64,000 nt of DNA from Candidatus Aminicenantota bacterium (lineage in GTDB: Bacteria > Acidobacteriota > Aminicenantia > Aminicenantales > UBA4085), in contig PLMN01000033.1 in assembly GCA_003141555.1 (NCBI GenBank), forward strand, positions 1-64,000, written 5' to 3'. Shown here piece after piece: positions 52,572 through 61,250 of the stretch. Every line of letters begins with the position of its first letter. Position 1 is the first letter of the stretch. The notes under the pieces are model-generated. The model was not told the origin of the DNA. It saw only the letters and a list, made by a program, of their open reading frames with translations, and did no database searches. Made by a program: the position numbers and the translations under genes.

Positions 52572-53798
52572 TCACTTCGAAGCCGGGTTCTTCCGGAGAG
52601 TGTTGAGCGTCTCGCGGATGTCCCCGTTTTCGGGATTGAGCTTGAGAGAGGTTTCGTAACACCTGATCGCGTCCTCCCGCCTGCCGGTTTTCATGTAGAG
52701 ATCGCCGAGGTTTTTCTGAATGGGCGCGGAATTCGGGTAGTCCCGGGCGTAGGCCGCGTAGATCTCGAGGGCCTCGTTCAGCTTCCCCTTGATCTGCATC
52801 ATCAGGACGAGCTTGCTCACCTGACTGCTCAGTTGGGAGTCGCCGTTTTCCGGCGCGTAGGAACTGCGGATCTGGACGAGCTTCTCAATGGCTGCCTTGG
52901 TCCCTTGTTTGTCGAATATGTCTTCCAGGATCCGGGCGGGCATCTGTTCGAGCGTCTCCTCGAACCTGATCTGGGCGTTCGTCTTGCGCGGGAAGAGGGC
53001 CGCCATCTTAAAAAAATGCTTGCCCTTTTTCAGCTCCTCGGCGACATTGAATCTGGCGACCTCTTCGAAGTTGTGATAATTGTAGAGATAGAAGTCGCCG
53101 TTCGTCAGGTCGCAAATGTTGGCGTAAGCCGTCGGAATCTCTCCTTCGGCATGGACCGCAGCCAGGATGGAGCGGAAGTAATCGACCGACAGCTCCTTCA
53201 TATTCTGGAGCATCTCGGTGGCGATTTTGTACCGCGGACAGGGATAGCTTCGGGCACCGAACTCGGGGTTCGCCAGGCTGAAGTTCGTCGAGACCTGGAA
53301 CTCGCCTTGCTTGCGGATCACGAAAAGCTCGCCGTTCTTGTCGGGGCCCATGACGACCGAAGCCCCGGTCTTATCGACGAACTGCGCCTGGAAGCAGTTC
53401 CAGCCCGCCAAGTTGTGCGTCGTAAACAGGGAGATGACCTCTTCGACCGTCCCGCATGTTTCCATGGCGACGATGAACATCCACTGGTCCTTTCCGAACC
53501 CCGGCTTATCGGGATGAGCGTTCATCTTCGGATAATTGAGGGCGTTGAAATCCAGGAAGAGTCCCTGATCGTTCATGGCCCCCTGGACGCCGTACCTCTC
53601 GAACCCGACATAGGCGACCCCGTGCTTTCCTTTCTCCCCGGGCATGAAATAGATAAAGGAATCGGTCGCCGGCAGGTCCTCGGTGTTTCCGACCAGGACG
53701 AGACCTTTTCTGGCCGCGTTAAAGATCGTGCACGTCAAGCCGGTTTGGACAGCGACGATCGTCAAGATGAACACAACCGCAATGATTCTTTTTTTCAC
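52572..53798 (-). CDS. Exported Ntn hydrolase (C45/choloylglycine-like) with TPRs
   Basis: A 408-residue exported protein. Signal peptide cleavage before Cys23 (TGL-CTIFNA; sequence LTCTIFNA) would expose an N-terminal nucleophile cysteine, the hallmark of Ntn hydrolases of the C45/choloylglycine group. Supporting residues are LVGNTEDLP, QGAMNDQGLFLDFNAL and the FQVSTNFSLANPE segment. The last 100 residues form TPR repeats (NEALEIYAAYARDYPNSAPI, REDAIRCYETSLKLNPE). It probably hydrolyses amides outside the cytoplasm. GTG start at 53798 with GGAGG 5 nt upstream; an ATG nearby is out of frame. Confidence 0.85.
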   Translation of the reverse strand: MKKRIIAVVFILTIVAVQTGLTCTIFNAARKGLVLVGNTEDLPATDSFIYFMPGEKGKHGVAYVGFERYGVQGAMNDQGLFLDFNALNYPKMNAHPDKPGFGKDQWMFIVAMETCGTVEEVISLFTTHNLAGWNCFQAQFVDKTGASVVMGPDKNGELFVIRKQGEFQVSTNFSLANPEFGARSYPCPRYKIATEMLQNMKELSVDYFRSILAAVHAEGEIPTAYANICDLTNGDFYLYNYHNFEEVARFNVAEELKKGKHFFKMAALFPRKTNAQIRFEETLEQMPARILEDIFDKQGTKAAIEKLVQIRSSYAPENGDSQLSSQVSKLVLMMQIKGKLNEALEIYAAYARDYPNSAPIQKNLGDLYMKTGRREDAIRCYETSLKLNPENGDIRETLNTLRKNPASK

Positions 53799-53941
53799 TC
53801 ATGCCTCCAAAATTAATTATGTATCACATCCGGACAAGGAAAACTATGTTCTGCGGGCCACTGTCGCGGGTCACTTTGAATGGCGGAGGAGGCGCTCCGA
53901 AGCCCCCACGCACGCGAATTAATCCCCACCTGGGCCTCGTT

Positions 53942-53969
53942 TTGCATTCGGACCATGAAATCGTATAAT
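53942..53969 (+). promoter_or_regulatory. Promoter of the Gfo/Idh/MocA gene
   Basis: TTGCAT at 53942-53947, 16 bp, perfect TATAAT at 53964-53969. The leader is about 58 nt and ends with AAAGGAG before the ATG at 54035. Confidence 0.65.
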
Positions 53970-54034
53970 AGATTCCCGTCCGAAATTTTCCCGCCGGCCG
54001 ACGGGCTCAAGGCCGGTCTCAAAGGAGCTATACG

Positions 54035-55117
54035 ATGAAGAAATGCCGCGTTGGTCTTGTTGGGCTGGGACACGTCGCTCAGGTCTGCCATCTCCCGGGG
54101 TACGCGGGGGCCAAAAACATCGAGGTCGTTGCCGGGGCGGAGGTCCGAGAAGACATCCTCAAAAAAGTCGCCGGCGAATGGGGGTTCAAGGGATATACGG
54201 AGTATGAAAAGATGCTTCGCGAGGAACATCTGGATATCGTCTGCATAACGACGGGCCCGAGGTTCACGCCCGGACTGACGGCCAAGGCCGCGGAGCACGG
54301 CGTCCACGTTCTCGTTGAGAAGCCGATGGCTCTGACCCTCGCCGAGGCGAGGTCTATGATCGACACGTGCCGGGCCCGGGGGGTCAAGCTTTTCTACGGG
54401 GAGACGTATCGCTTCCTGCCCGTCTGCCGGACAGCCCGGGAAATGATCGCCCAGGGACGACTGGGAGACTTGTTTCTTCTGCTGGAGACGGTCCTCGGCG
54501 GAGAGGGCCGCGACCGGTTTCAATCGTATCAGATTTATAACCCCGGCGATCCCGGAGCGACCTTCATGGGCCTGATGGATCATGGGATCCATCTCGTCGA
54601 TCTCTTCCGGTGGATGACGGGGAGCGAAGTGGATTGGGTTTTCGGCCGCGGAATGAGGGCCGGCCAACAACCCTGCACTGAGTTTTTGACCATGCAGTCT
54701 GATCGGGAAGCCATCGGGCAGCTCCTCTATAACGAAGTGTCCTTTCCTTCCGACCTCCCCCAAGAGGGAATTTTCAGCTGGGGGGCTTACTCGGCGCAGG
54801 GCAAATCGAGCTGGGAATCCCATCCGGCCAACTTCCGTATCCACGGCTCCAAGGGCGCCCTCCGGCTCTTTCCTTACCCGAACAGGCTCTTCTTTATCCA
54901 CGGCGGCGGCGTCGAGGAGATCCGGGTGCCCGACATTCCTCACCCCCGGCACTTTGGGCTCCAAATCGATTCCTTCGCCGCGAGCGTCCTGAACGATACG
55001 GAACCGGAAATTACGGGCGAGGACGGACTCCGCGCCCTGGAGGTGATCCTGGCCGCCTACGACAGCTACGAGACGAAAAAAATTATCCCCCTTCGGGAGA
55101 GCCGACTTCCCCATTGA
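54035..55117 (+). CDS. Gfo/Idh/MocA-family oxidoreductase
   Basis: A 360-residue NAD(P)-dependent sugar or cyclitol dehydrogenase. The N-terminal Rossmann motif is VGLVGLGHVAQVCHLPG, with the conserved VLVEKPMALT (the EKP lysine). The C-terminal half supplies the substrate site (GATFMGLMDHGIHLVDLFRW, with catalytic-type Asp and His). The substrate cannot be read. It is convergent with the LarA-family gene, 1 nt between the stops. Confidence 0.92.
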   Translation: MKKCRVGLVGLGHVAQVCHLPGYAGAKNIEVVAGAEVREDILKKVAGEWGFKGYTEYEKMLREEHLDIVCITTGPRFTPGLTAKAAEHGVHVLVEKPMALTLAEARSMIDTCRARGVKLFYGETYRFLPVCRTAREMIAQGRLGDLFLLLETVLGGEGRDRFQSYQIYNPGDPGATFMGLMDHGIHLVDLFRWMTGSEVDWVFGRGMRAGQQPCTEFLTMQSDREAIGQLLYNEVSFPSDLPQEGIFSWGAYSAQGKSSWESHPANFRIHGSKGALRLFPYPNRLFFIHGGGVEEIRVPDIPHPRHFGLQIDSFAASVLNDTEPEITGEDGLRALEVILAAYDSYETKKIIPLRESRLPH

Positions 55118-55118
55118 C

Positions 55119-56357
55119 TTAGGGCTTGAATTGGACGAGCCGTCCGTTGAGGACGGCGACGATTTTCGCGTCTCCGTCGGCCGCGATCTTTTCATCGAGG
55201 TACCTCTGGAGATCGTGGATCTTGATAAATCCCAGGCTCTCCGTCTCGCGCGGGGCGAAGCTCGAGTAGAGCGAAACTCTGACCTTCGTCAGCATCTTGG
55301 AGATGGCGACGGCCTTGTGGCCGCCGAGGATGAAGTTCTCCCGGATCCGGGCGTAGAGCTTCGGATAGTCTCTCGCATCCACCATCCAGTCCTCGAACGT
55401 CTTCTCGCCGCACTTCTCCGGGCAGCTGGCCACGAGAATGACCTCTCCTCCCTCCTTGACGATGCTCTTCACGTTGTCGAGGGCCTTTTGAGCCTGATAA
55501 AGGTTGACGTCCTTCGGATGCCCTCCGGGAGACGTCACGACGATATCCGCTTTCTCGGCGATCTCTTTCTTATGGATTCGTTCGTAGACGTCGACGCCGT
55601 GCTCGAAGGCGTCGCGGGTCCGACCGGAAAACGCGGCCACGATCCGCTTGTCGTCATCCGTAATGACATCGAACACGAAGGCGATATGGGCCATGGCTCC
55701 GGCCTCTTCGATGTCCATGCGGACGGGATTATCCTCGTACCGGCCCGCGACGGCGCGGTCATCGAGCATCATCCGGTGGTTAGCCTGGATGCTCCGACGC
55801 GAGCAGACCCCCGGCAGGACGGCCTTCGCCCCCCCGCTGTACCCCGCGAAGTAATGATACTCGAGGTTTCCCGTGGCGATGAGAAGATCGGCGTTCAGAG
55901 CCTCTTCGAAGACCTCTACCGGGGTCCCCGCTGTCGTGGTTCCGATGAGCCGGCATTTCTGGTCGTCGAGGTCGACGAGCCGGCGAACTCGGCGGCAGAC
56001 GTCGTCGCCCACGAGCCTTCGTTTTTCCTCTTCCGTGTGTTTCCGATGAATTCCCAGACCAAAAATGACCTTGAGATCGACGATGCCCCCCTCCTCGAGC
56101 GAGTCGACGAGGTAAGGAAGGAATTTATAGGAAGGGCAGGGGCGCGTATAATCGCTGACGAGAAGGACCGCGCTTTTTTTCCCTTGGGCCAGCTCCGCGA
56201 GTCCGGGCGAATGGATCGGGTGCGAGAGGGCATCGAGGATGATGTCCTTTTCGTCTCGTGACGAACCGACCCCCGAATCCTCGATGACGTGAAGGAGGTT
56301 TTTGTCCGGGATCCGAAGCGTTACCTCTCCGTCTCCGTAGGGGATGTCGAGTTTCAC
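55119..56357 (-). CDS. larA: LarA-family (nickel-pincer lactate racemase-like) protein
   Basis: A 412-residue enzyme of the LarA family. The family residues are visible: FGLGIHRKHTEEE (His near 105), NLEYHYFAGYSGGAKAVLPG (His and the Lys that carries the pincer cofactor) and SIQANHRM (third His). LarA relatives racemise or epimerise alpha-hydroxy acids with a nickel-pincer nucleotide. Cofactor genes larB, larC and larE are not in the window. It lies third in an operon after archaeal-type GAPDH and PGK, so a link to three-carbon acids is plausible but unproven. Confidence 0.88.
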   Translation of the reverse strand: MKLDIPYGDGEVTLRIPDKNLLHVIEDSGVGSSRDEKDIILDALSHPIHSPGLAELAQGKKSAVLLVSDYTRPCPSYKFLPYLVDSLEEGGIVDLKVIFGLGIHRKHTEEEKRRLVGDDVCRRVRRLVDLDDQKCRLIGTTTAGTPVEVFEEALNADLLIATGNLEYHYFAGYSGGAKAVLPGVCSRRSIQANHRMMLDDRAVAGRYEDNPVRMDIEEAGAMAHIAFVFDVITDDDKRIVAAFSGRTRDAFEHGVDVYERIHKKEIAEKADIVVTSPGGHPKDVNLYQAQKALDNVKSIVKEGGEVILVASCPEKCGEKTFEDWMVDARDYPKLYARIRENFILGGHKAVAISKMLTKVRVSLYSSFAPRETESLGFIKIHDLQRYLDEKIAADGDAKIVAVLNGRLVQFKP

Positions 56358-56413
56358 GTCTCTCTCCTTGCCCAGGGATGAAGTTTCCGGGCGGATGCTT
56401 CTTTCGGTGCGGG

Positions 56414-57658
56414 TCAGAACCTCCCGGCCGATTTTTTGAGGGCCCTGACGACGGGCAGCTCCTCGCCGGACAGAAATCTAACCATGGCCCCCCCCCCGGT
56501 ACAGATGTAGGAAAACCCGTCGGCGACCTTATATTTATTCACGGCCAGGATGCTGTCCCCGCCGCCGATGACCGAGAAATTCTTCGCCGCCGCAACGTGC
56601 TCCCAGAGCTCCTTGGTGCCCCGTTCGGTCAGGGGGTCCTCGAAGATGCCCGAGGGTCCGTTGATGAAGACCGTCCTCGCCGCCGAGATTCTCTCTTTAT
56701 AAAGCCGGACGGTTTTCGCGCCGATGTCGGCAATCAAGTGATCCGTGGGCAGATCGCTGGCGTCGATTTCGACGCGCCCCCCGTCGACATAAGCATAATC
56801 CAGGGGAAGGACGATCTTGTCGGCATAGTCCTCGAGGATAGCCCGGGCCATTTCGATATAGGGCTGGAGTTTTTTTTTGAAGATAAGGATCTTCGACAGC
56901 GCACCGATATCCTTGTCCTGAGCCAATAAAAAGACTTCGGCGACGAGACCCGTACTCAGGATCTGATCGGCAACCTTACTCTTGAGGACGGTCGGCATCA
57001 TGAGAAACGCATCCTCGATCTTGGCGCCCCCCAGCAGAAAAACGCAGGGCTTATCCGGATCAGTCATTATTTTCGAAAGAACCGCGTACTCTTTTTCGAA
57101 GAGCCTTCCCATGGCGGAGGGCAGCAGCTCCTCGAACCCGACGAGCGTGGGCTGGTCGCGATGAGCCGCGGCGAAGGCGTCACAGACGTAATAGTCGGCC
57201 AGGGGAGCGAGCTTTCGGACGACGATCGTTTTGGCCTGGTCCTCGGGCGACAGATTGAGCTTCGTCTCAAAAAGAGTCATTTCCTCGGCGATGTACCGGA
57301 CATTGTCCAGGAGGAGGATCTCGCCTTCGTGGAGGGTCCGGATCGCCTCCCTCGCCGCCGGGCCACAGACGTCATCCAGGAACCCGACCTTCTTCCCCAG
57401 CATGTCCGAGAGCACCGCGGCATGCGGCTCCGTTGAGACGAAATTCTGATACTCGAGATCACCACCCTGATGCGACATCAGAACCAGCCGGGCTCCCTTC
57501 TCCGAAAGTTCCCGGATCGTCGGTACGGCCGCCGAAATTCGGCTCGTATCCCGCAGGACCTTTTTCTCCCGGTCGTAAGGGGAATTCAAGTCGAGCCGGC
57601 ACAGAACGGTCCTGGCCTTGAAATCAAAATCATCGAGAGTGTGGATTCCATACTTCAT
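56414..57658 (-). CDS. pgk: Phosphoglycerate kinase, archaeal-like
   Basis: A 414-residue kinase that converts 1,3-bisphosphoglycerate and ADP to 3-phosphoglycerate and ATP. N-terminal substrate residues are in LCRLDLNSPYDREKKV and LVLMSHQGGDLEYQNFVS. The nucleotide site is in VFLLGGAKIEDAF and FSVIGGGDSILAV, with FINGPSGIFEDP. The sequence looks more like archaeal PGK than the usual bacterial type (short DxNxP variant, SHQGG in place of SHLGRP). It is 52 nt downstream of an archaeal-type GAPDH, its pathway partner. Confidence 0.88.
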   Translation of the reverse strand: MKYGIHTLDDFDFKARTVLCRLDLNSPYDREKKVLRDTSRISAAVPTIRELSEKGARLVLMSHQGGDLEYQNFVSTEPHAAVLSDMLGKKVGFLDDVCGPAAREAIRTLHEGEILLLDNVRYIAEEMTLFETKLNLSPEDQAKTIVVRKLAPLADYYVCDAFAAAHRDQPTLVGFEELLPSAMGRLFEKEYAVLSKIMTDPDKPCVFLLGGAKIEDAFLMMPTVLKSKVADQILSTGLVAEVFLLAQDKDIGALSKILIFKKKLQPYIEMARAILEDYADKIVLPLDYAYVDGGRVEIDASDLPTDHLIADIGAKTVRLYKERISAARTVFINGPSGIFEDPLTERGTKELWEHVAAAKNFSVIGGGDSILAVNKYKVADGFSYICTGGGAMVRFLSGEELPVVRALKKSAGRF

Positions 57659-57710
57659 TTTTCCCCCTATCGCGGGCGGCTCTCCGGAATGGACCGCCGA
57701 ACCGTCCCTT

Positions 57711-58733
57711 CTATTTCATGCCCAGATATTTATTCGTCAGCGCGACGGCCTCCCTTCCGTCCGTTTGGAGAGACAGGGCCGCCCGGATGCCGTCGATCGT
57801 CTCAGGAGTGACCACGGCCTCCTGGGGGACGTTGATCGTGAAGAAAAGATTGTCTCCACTGAGAACGACGGTTTCTTTGAAGACCGCGATTTCGTACATG
57901 TCCGCGCGCTTGTTGCCCTTATCCCGAGCGTAGCGGAAGAGCGCGGCGTTGGAATTGAACCCCTTGGCGATTTCGACGACCTTGATTCTCGGATGGCTCT
58001 CAAACTGCCGGAGCGCCTCGTCGACCGTAATTTTCTTTTTGGGGGTGGCCAGGATGCTGATGATGTGGCCGTGCGTGGTCGGAACGTGGACGAGAAGCCC
58101 CGTAGCCTCGACGTGAGGCATGATCAGCATCAGGTCTTTCGCTTGATGATTGGGAACCTTCTCGACCAGGGCGACGTCGACGAGGCCCCGGTGGGAGTCT
58201 CCCGGATCGGCCACCCGGCGGATGATGGTGATGACGACGCGCTCGACGCCCACGGCCTTATCCAGACAATCGACGGCCCGGACGAAGCCGGTGGTGTTGC
58301 AGGAGGTGAGCTTCAGATAGTCTTTCCCCAAACCTTTCTCGTAGTTCGCATACCCGTGGAAGAAGACGTCGGCCACTTCGTTCTTCTCACCGCCCTGGAA
58401 TATGGCTTTGATTTTTTTGGCCTTATAGATCTCTTTGTTCTTCGCCCCGATTCCGCCCGGAGTCGCGTCGAGAATAATGTCAACCTGGGACAGCAGGTCG
58501 TCGAGGTTGCCGGCGACGGGGATTTTCTCCGCCTCGAAGGCGGGCCGGTTCTGATCCTGGAAGACATAGAGCGGGTACGGCGCTCCGCTGTCGAACAGGG
58601 CGCGGATGGAGAGGGTCGGAGCGATGTCGACGATTCCGACGAGCTCCATATCCTCCTGGCGGACCACGCCGTCCGCGAGCCTTTGACCGATCACGCCATA
58701 GCCCACCACTCCGACTCTGGCCTTATTTTTCAT
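57711..58733 (-). CDS. Type II (archaeal-type) glyceraldehyde-3-phosphate dehydrogenase
   Basis: A 340-residue phosphorylating GAPDH of the archaeal class. The Rossmann motif is VGVVGYGVIGQRLADGV, and the catalytic cysteine lies in LTSCNTTGFVRAV. Class-specific segments are VDIILDATPGGIGAKN and HVPTTHGHIISI. Bacteria normally carry the unrelated-looking class I enzyme, so this pair with PGK suggests transfer from archaea or a deep lineage trait. Start at 58733 is chosen for AAAGGAG; upstream codons are rejected. Confidence 0.92.
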   Translation of the reverse strand: MKNKARVGVVGYGVIGQRLADGVVRQEDMELVGIVDIAPTLSIRALFDSGAPYPLYVFQDQNRPAFEAEKIPVAGNLDDLLSQVDIILDATPGGIGAKNKEIYKAKKIKAIFQGGEKNEVADVFFHGYANYEKGLGKDYLKLTSCNTTGFVRAVDCLDKAVGVERVVITIIRRVADPGDSHRGLVDVALVEKVPNHQAKDLMLIMPHVEATGLLVHVPTTHGHIISILATPKKKITVDEALRQFESHPRIKVVEIAKGFNSNAALFRYARDKGNKRADMYEIAVFKETVVLSGDNLFFTINVPQEAVVTPETIDGIRAALSLQTDGREAVALTNKYLGMK

Positions 58734-58812
58734 GTGCACTCCTTTCGGGGCTTGGGACCATGGCCCGGTCCCGCCCACTCGGTTCGCCGGAGAGACCCCG
58801 GCCTAAATTTAC

Positions 58813-58834
58813 AAAAATATTCATCAATATTTTT
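58813..58834. promoter_or_regulatory. Inverted repeat in the GAPDH leader
   Basis: Nine-bp arms AAAAATATT and AATATTTTT with a 4-nt centre (CATC) lie about 30-50 nt downstream of the predicted transcription start. It is AT-only and could be an operator for a dimeric regulator or a leader hairpin. Confidence 0.45.
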
Positions 58835-58868
58835 TAAAAATCTAGGTATCAACTGCTGCACTCCAGCA

Positions 58869-58897
58869 TAAATAACAAAAATTATCTCTCTTGTCAA
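58869..58897 (-). promoter_or_regulatory. Promoter of the GAPDH-PGK-LarA operon
   Basis: On the minus strand a perfect TTGACA (58897-58892), 17 bp, TATTTA (58874-58869), in an AT-rich patch unlike the flanks. The leader to the ATG at 58733 is about 130 nt. Confidence 0.65.
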
Positions 58898-58968
58898 TGC
58901 CGAAAGGCCGAGGCCTCCCCCTGCCTTAACCGGATCGACAAGACGGAGGGGAGAGGGGGAAGACATCA

Positions 58969-61128
58969 TCAGGGCTCCCGCCGGCGCTGATCCATGGCGC
59001 TTTCGAGTTGCCGGTGTCCTTGGGCATGATTCGGATCGATTTGCAGCACTCGCTGATATTCAGCGATCGCTTCGTCAAACTTCCCCTGCAATTGAAAGGC
59101 ATAGCCGAGATTATAATGAGCCTCGGCGTGATTTGGTTCGAGTTTAATGGCCTCCCGGAAATGGGTCATGGCCCCGTCAAAGTCTCCCGTTTTTCCCAGG
59201 GCGATGCCAAGGCTGCAGTGAGCGTCCGCATAATCGGGCTTGATCCGCAGCGCTTCATCGAGCTCTTCGATCGCTTCCCTGATTTTGTCCTGCTGGAGAA
59301 GAATCTTGCCTAAGTCGTTGTAAATCTCGACCCAATCCGGCCTTTGCCGGAGGGCCTTTTGAAGGTGGACGATCGCCGGGTCGTATTTTTCTTGCGCGGC
59401 CAGGGCTAGACCCATATTGAGATGGGCGTAAGGATCGGAGGGGACAAGCTCAAGGGCCGCCTTCCACTGTTCGAGGGCCTGATCCATTTTGCCCTGGGAT
59501 TGAAGCGCGGTCCCGAGGTTGTTTCGTATTTCCACGGAACGGGGTTCTGTCTGGAGCGCTTGATAATAATGTTCGACGGCCTTGGCGGTCTCGCCCTCCG
59601 ACCTGAGGATATTGGCGAGGTTATAATGCGCCTCGGCGTAATCTCCCCTCAAGTCAATCGCTTGAGAATAAGCCGCCTTCGCTTCCTCGACTTTTTTCCA
59701 GGCGTCATACGTGCTTCCCAGTTCGTAATACAATTCGGCTTTGTAGTCGAGCCGCTCCTCGGAGAAAATCCCGGGGGCGCTGCTGATCAGGCCGACACTC
59801 ATGATCACCGCCCCCGCCGCCGCCAGCCTTTTCCATTGTCGCTTCCGCAGCATCCGCCACACGGAACCCGCTCCAGCCGCGCCCAAAACACTCATGACCG
59901 GAATGATGGGCACCCGGTACCGGCTCGTCACAAACACCAGAATCAGGGATGCTGGAAACAACACAAGGGCGAGAAGGAGAGGCACGGGGATCGCTCGCCG
60001 ACAAAAAATCAGGCCCAAAAACGCCAAGGGCAACAGCACACCATACGGAAATCCAAATCGGCCGATCTTCCAGACCAACGCATCAAGCAGGCGCGACCAT
60101 TTCTTGAAAATATAGATGTCGGTGTTCCTGGGGACTTCGCGCGAACTGAAAAATTGGGCGGTCTTGTGGACGATCCCTTTCAGAAAGCCCAGGGGTTCAC
60201 TCAATATGTATTTTTCCGTTTCTTTGAAAAAAAATCGCTCCATCCCCCGGTCATCCAGAATGCCCTGCTTGACAGGAGCGGATGTGAGCTCCCGCCAGGC
60301 TAGCCCGGGACGGATCGTGATCGTCTTGTCATAATTCGAATTGTTGCCGATAAAAAAATTGATCCCTCCCGAATACGGCAAAATCGTAGCCCTGCCCGTC
60401 ACCCGATGACTCCAGATCCCCAAGGGCACCGCGATCACCAAAAACCCAAAAGCCAGGCCGGCCACTCTCGAAATCAGGGTTGCGGCTCCGGCGGATCTAT
60501 GAGCCCAGACAAGAATTAGCCAGAGGCAGGCGGCTCCCCAAACAAACAGAAATTCCGGCCTGGTGATGATACTGAGCGCTCCGGCCAAGCCCAGAACAAT
60601 GCCGTGCCAGACTGTCGGCTTTTCTTTAATCCGGATAAGCAAGAGGATGATCGCGACCATCCAAAATGCCGCCCAACCGGCGGCCAAAAGCTCCGTCTCA
60701 TAAAAGATCAGGGGCAGATAGACGGCCGTCATCAGGCCGGCCACGACGCCGGCCCCTCGTCCAAAAACCCTCTGACCCAAACGATACGTGAGCACCGATG
60801 TCATGGCGCCCAAGGCGGCCTGAATGATCTTTGCCCAGAGGATGGAACCATGGCTCAACCCGTACACGAATGAGAGAAACAGGGGGTAGAAGACGGGCTG
60901 CCAGAAAAACTCGCTCGTCATCGGCTGGCCTCCGGCCAGCTGCCGAGCCAGGCCGTCGTAGGTTCGCGAATCGACGATCGGCGTGATAAATGTCGGGTTG
61001 GCCCGGCTCTCAACCAAATAGATTCCTCTCACAAGCAGGGCGAGTAAAAACACCCCCAATCCAATCCAGCGTGCCGATGATGGACCGTCTCTCTTTAGGG
61101 TTTTTCCCTGATGCTGTTTTCTCGGCAT
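58969..61128 (-). CDS. GT-C glycosyltransferase fused to TPR domain
   Basis: A 719-residue membrane protein. Residues 1-480 contain about 11 hydrophobic helices in the pattern of ArnT/PMT-type (GT39/GT83) lipid-linked sugar transferases. The first loop holds an acidic pair position (TFITPIVDSRTYDGLARQ), and a late loop reads FVTSRYRVPIIPV. Residues about 490-719 are seven TPR repeats with clear consensus (AEAHYNLANILRSEGET, AHLNMGLALAAQEKYDPAI, AEAHYNLGYAFQLQGKFDEA). The TPRs would face the periplasm and could recruit acceptor proteins. The start at 61128 has no good ribosome binding site. It may glycosylate envelope components. Confidence 0.85.
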   Translation of the reverse strand: MPRKQHQGKTLKRDGPSSARWIGLGVFLLALLVRGIYLVESRANPTFITPIVDSRTYDGLARQLAGGQPMTSEFFWQPVFYPLFLSFVYGLSHGSILWAKIIQAALGAMTSVLTYRLGQRVFGRGAGVVAGLMTAVYLPLIFYETELLAAGWAAFWMVAIILLLIRIKEKPTVWHGIVLGLAGALSIITRPEFLFVWGAACLWLILVWAHRSAGAATLISRVAGLAFGFLVIAVPLGIWSHRVTGRATILPYSGGINFFIGNNSNYDKTITIRPGLAWRELTSAPVKQGILDDRGMERFFFKETEKYILSEPLGFLKGIVHKTAQFFSSREVPRNTDIYIFKKWSRLLDALVWKIGRFGFPYGVLLPLAFLGLIFCRRAIPVPLLLALVLFPASLILVFVTSRYRVPIIPVMSVLGAAGAGSVWRMLRKRQWKRLAAAGAVIMSVGLISSAPGIFSEERLDYKAELYYELGSTYDAWKKVEEAKAAYSQAIDLRGDYAEAHYNLANILRSEGETAKAVEHYYQALQTEPRSVEIRNNLGTALQSQGKMDQALEQWKAALELVPSDPYAHLNMGLALAAQEKYDPAIVHLQKALRQRPDWVEIYNDLGKILLQQDKIREAIEELDEALRIKPDYADAHCSLGIALGKTGDFDGAMTHFREAIKLEPNHAEAHYNLGYAFQLQGKFDEAIAEYQRVLQIDPNHAQGHRQLESAMDQRRREP

Positions 61129-61187
61129 GTGATTCTTTGAGAGGGAAAACCATCCGCAGCCGAGGACTCCCGCCCTCTTAACACGGC

Positions 61188-61221
61188 CCGGGGAAGAAGG
61201 ACATCGGCCCTTCTTCCCCGG
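61188..61221 (-). terminator. Hairpin downstream of the TonB-receptor gene
   Basis: A 13-bp perfect stem (CCGGGGAAGAAGG / CCTTCTTCCCCGG) with an 8-nt loop lies 30 nt after the receptor stop. No U-run follows in the minus direction, so it may be a stabilising hairpin or a Rho-assisted stop. Confidence 0.5.
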
Positions 61222-61250
61222 CCTTCCGTCTATCGCGAATCAGACGAGAA

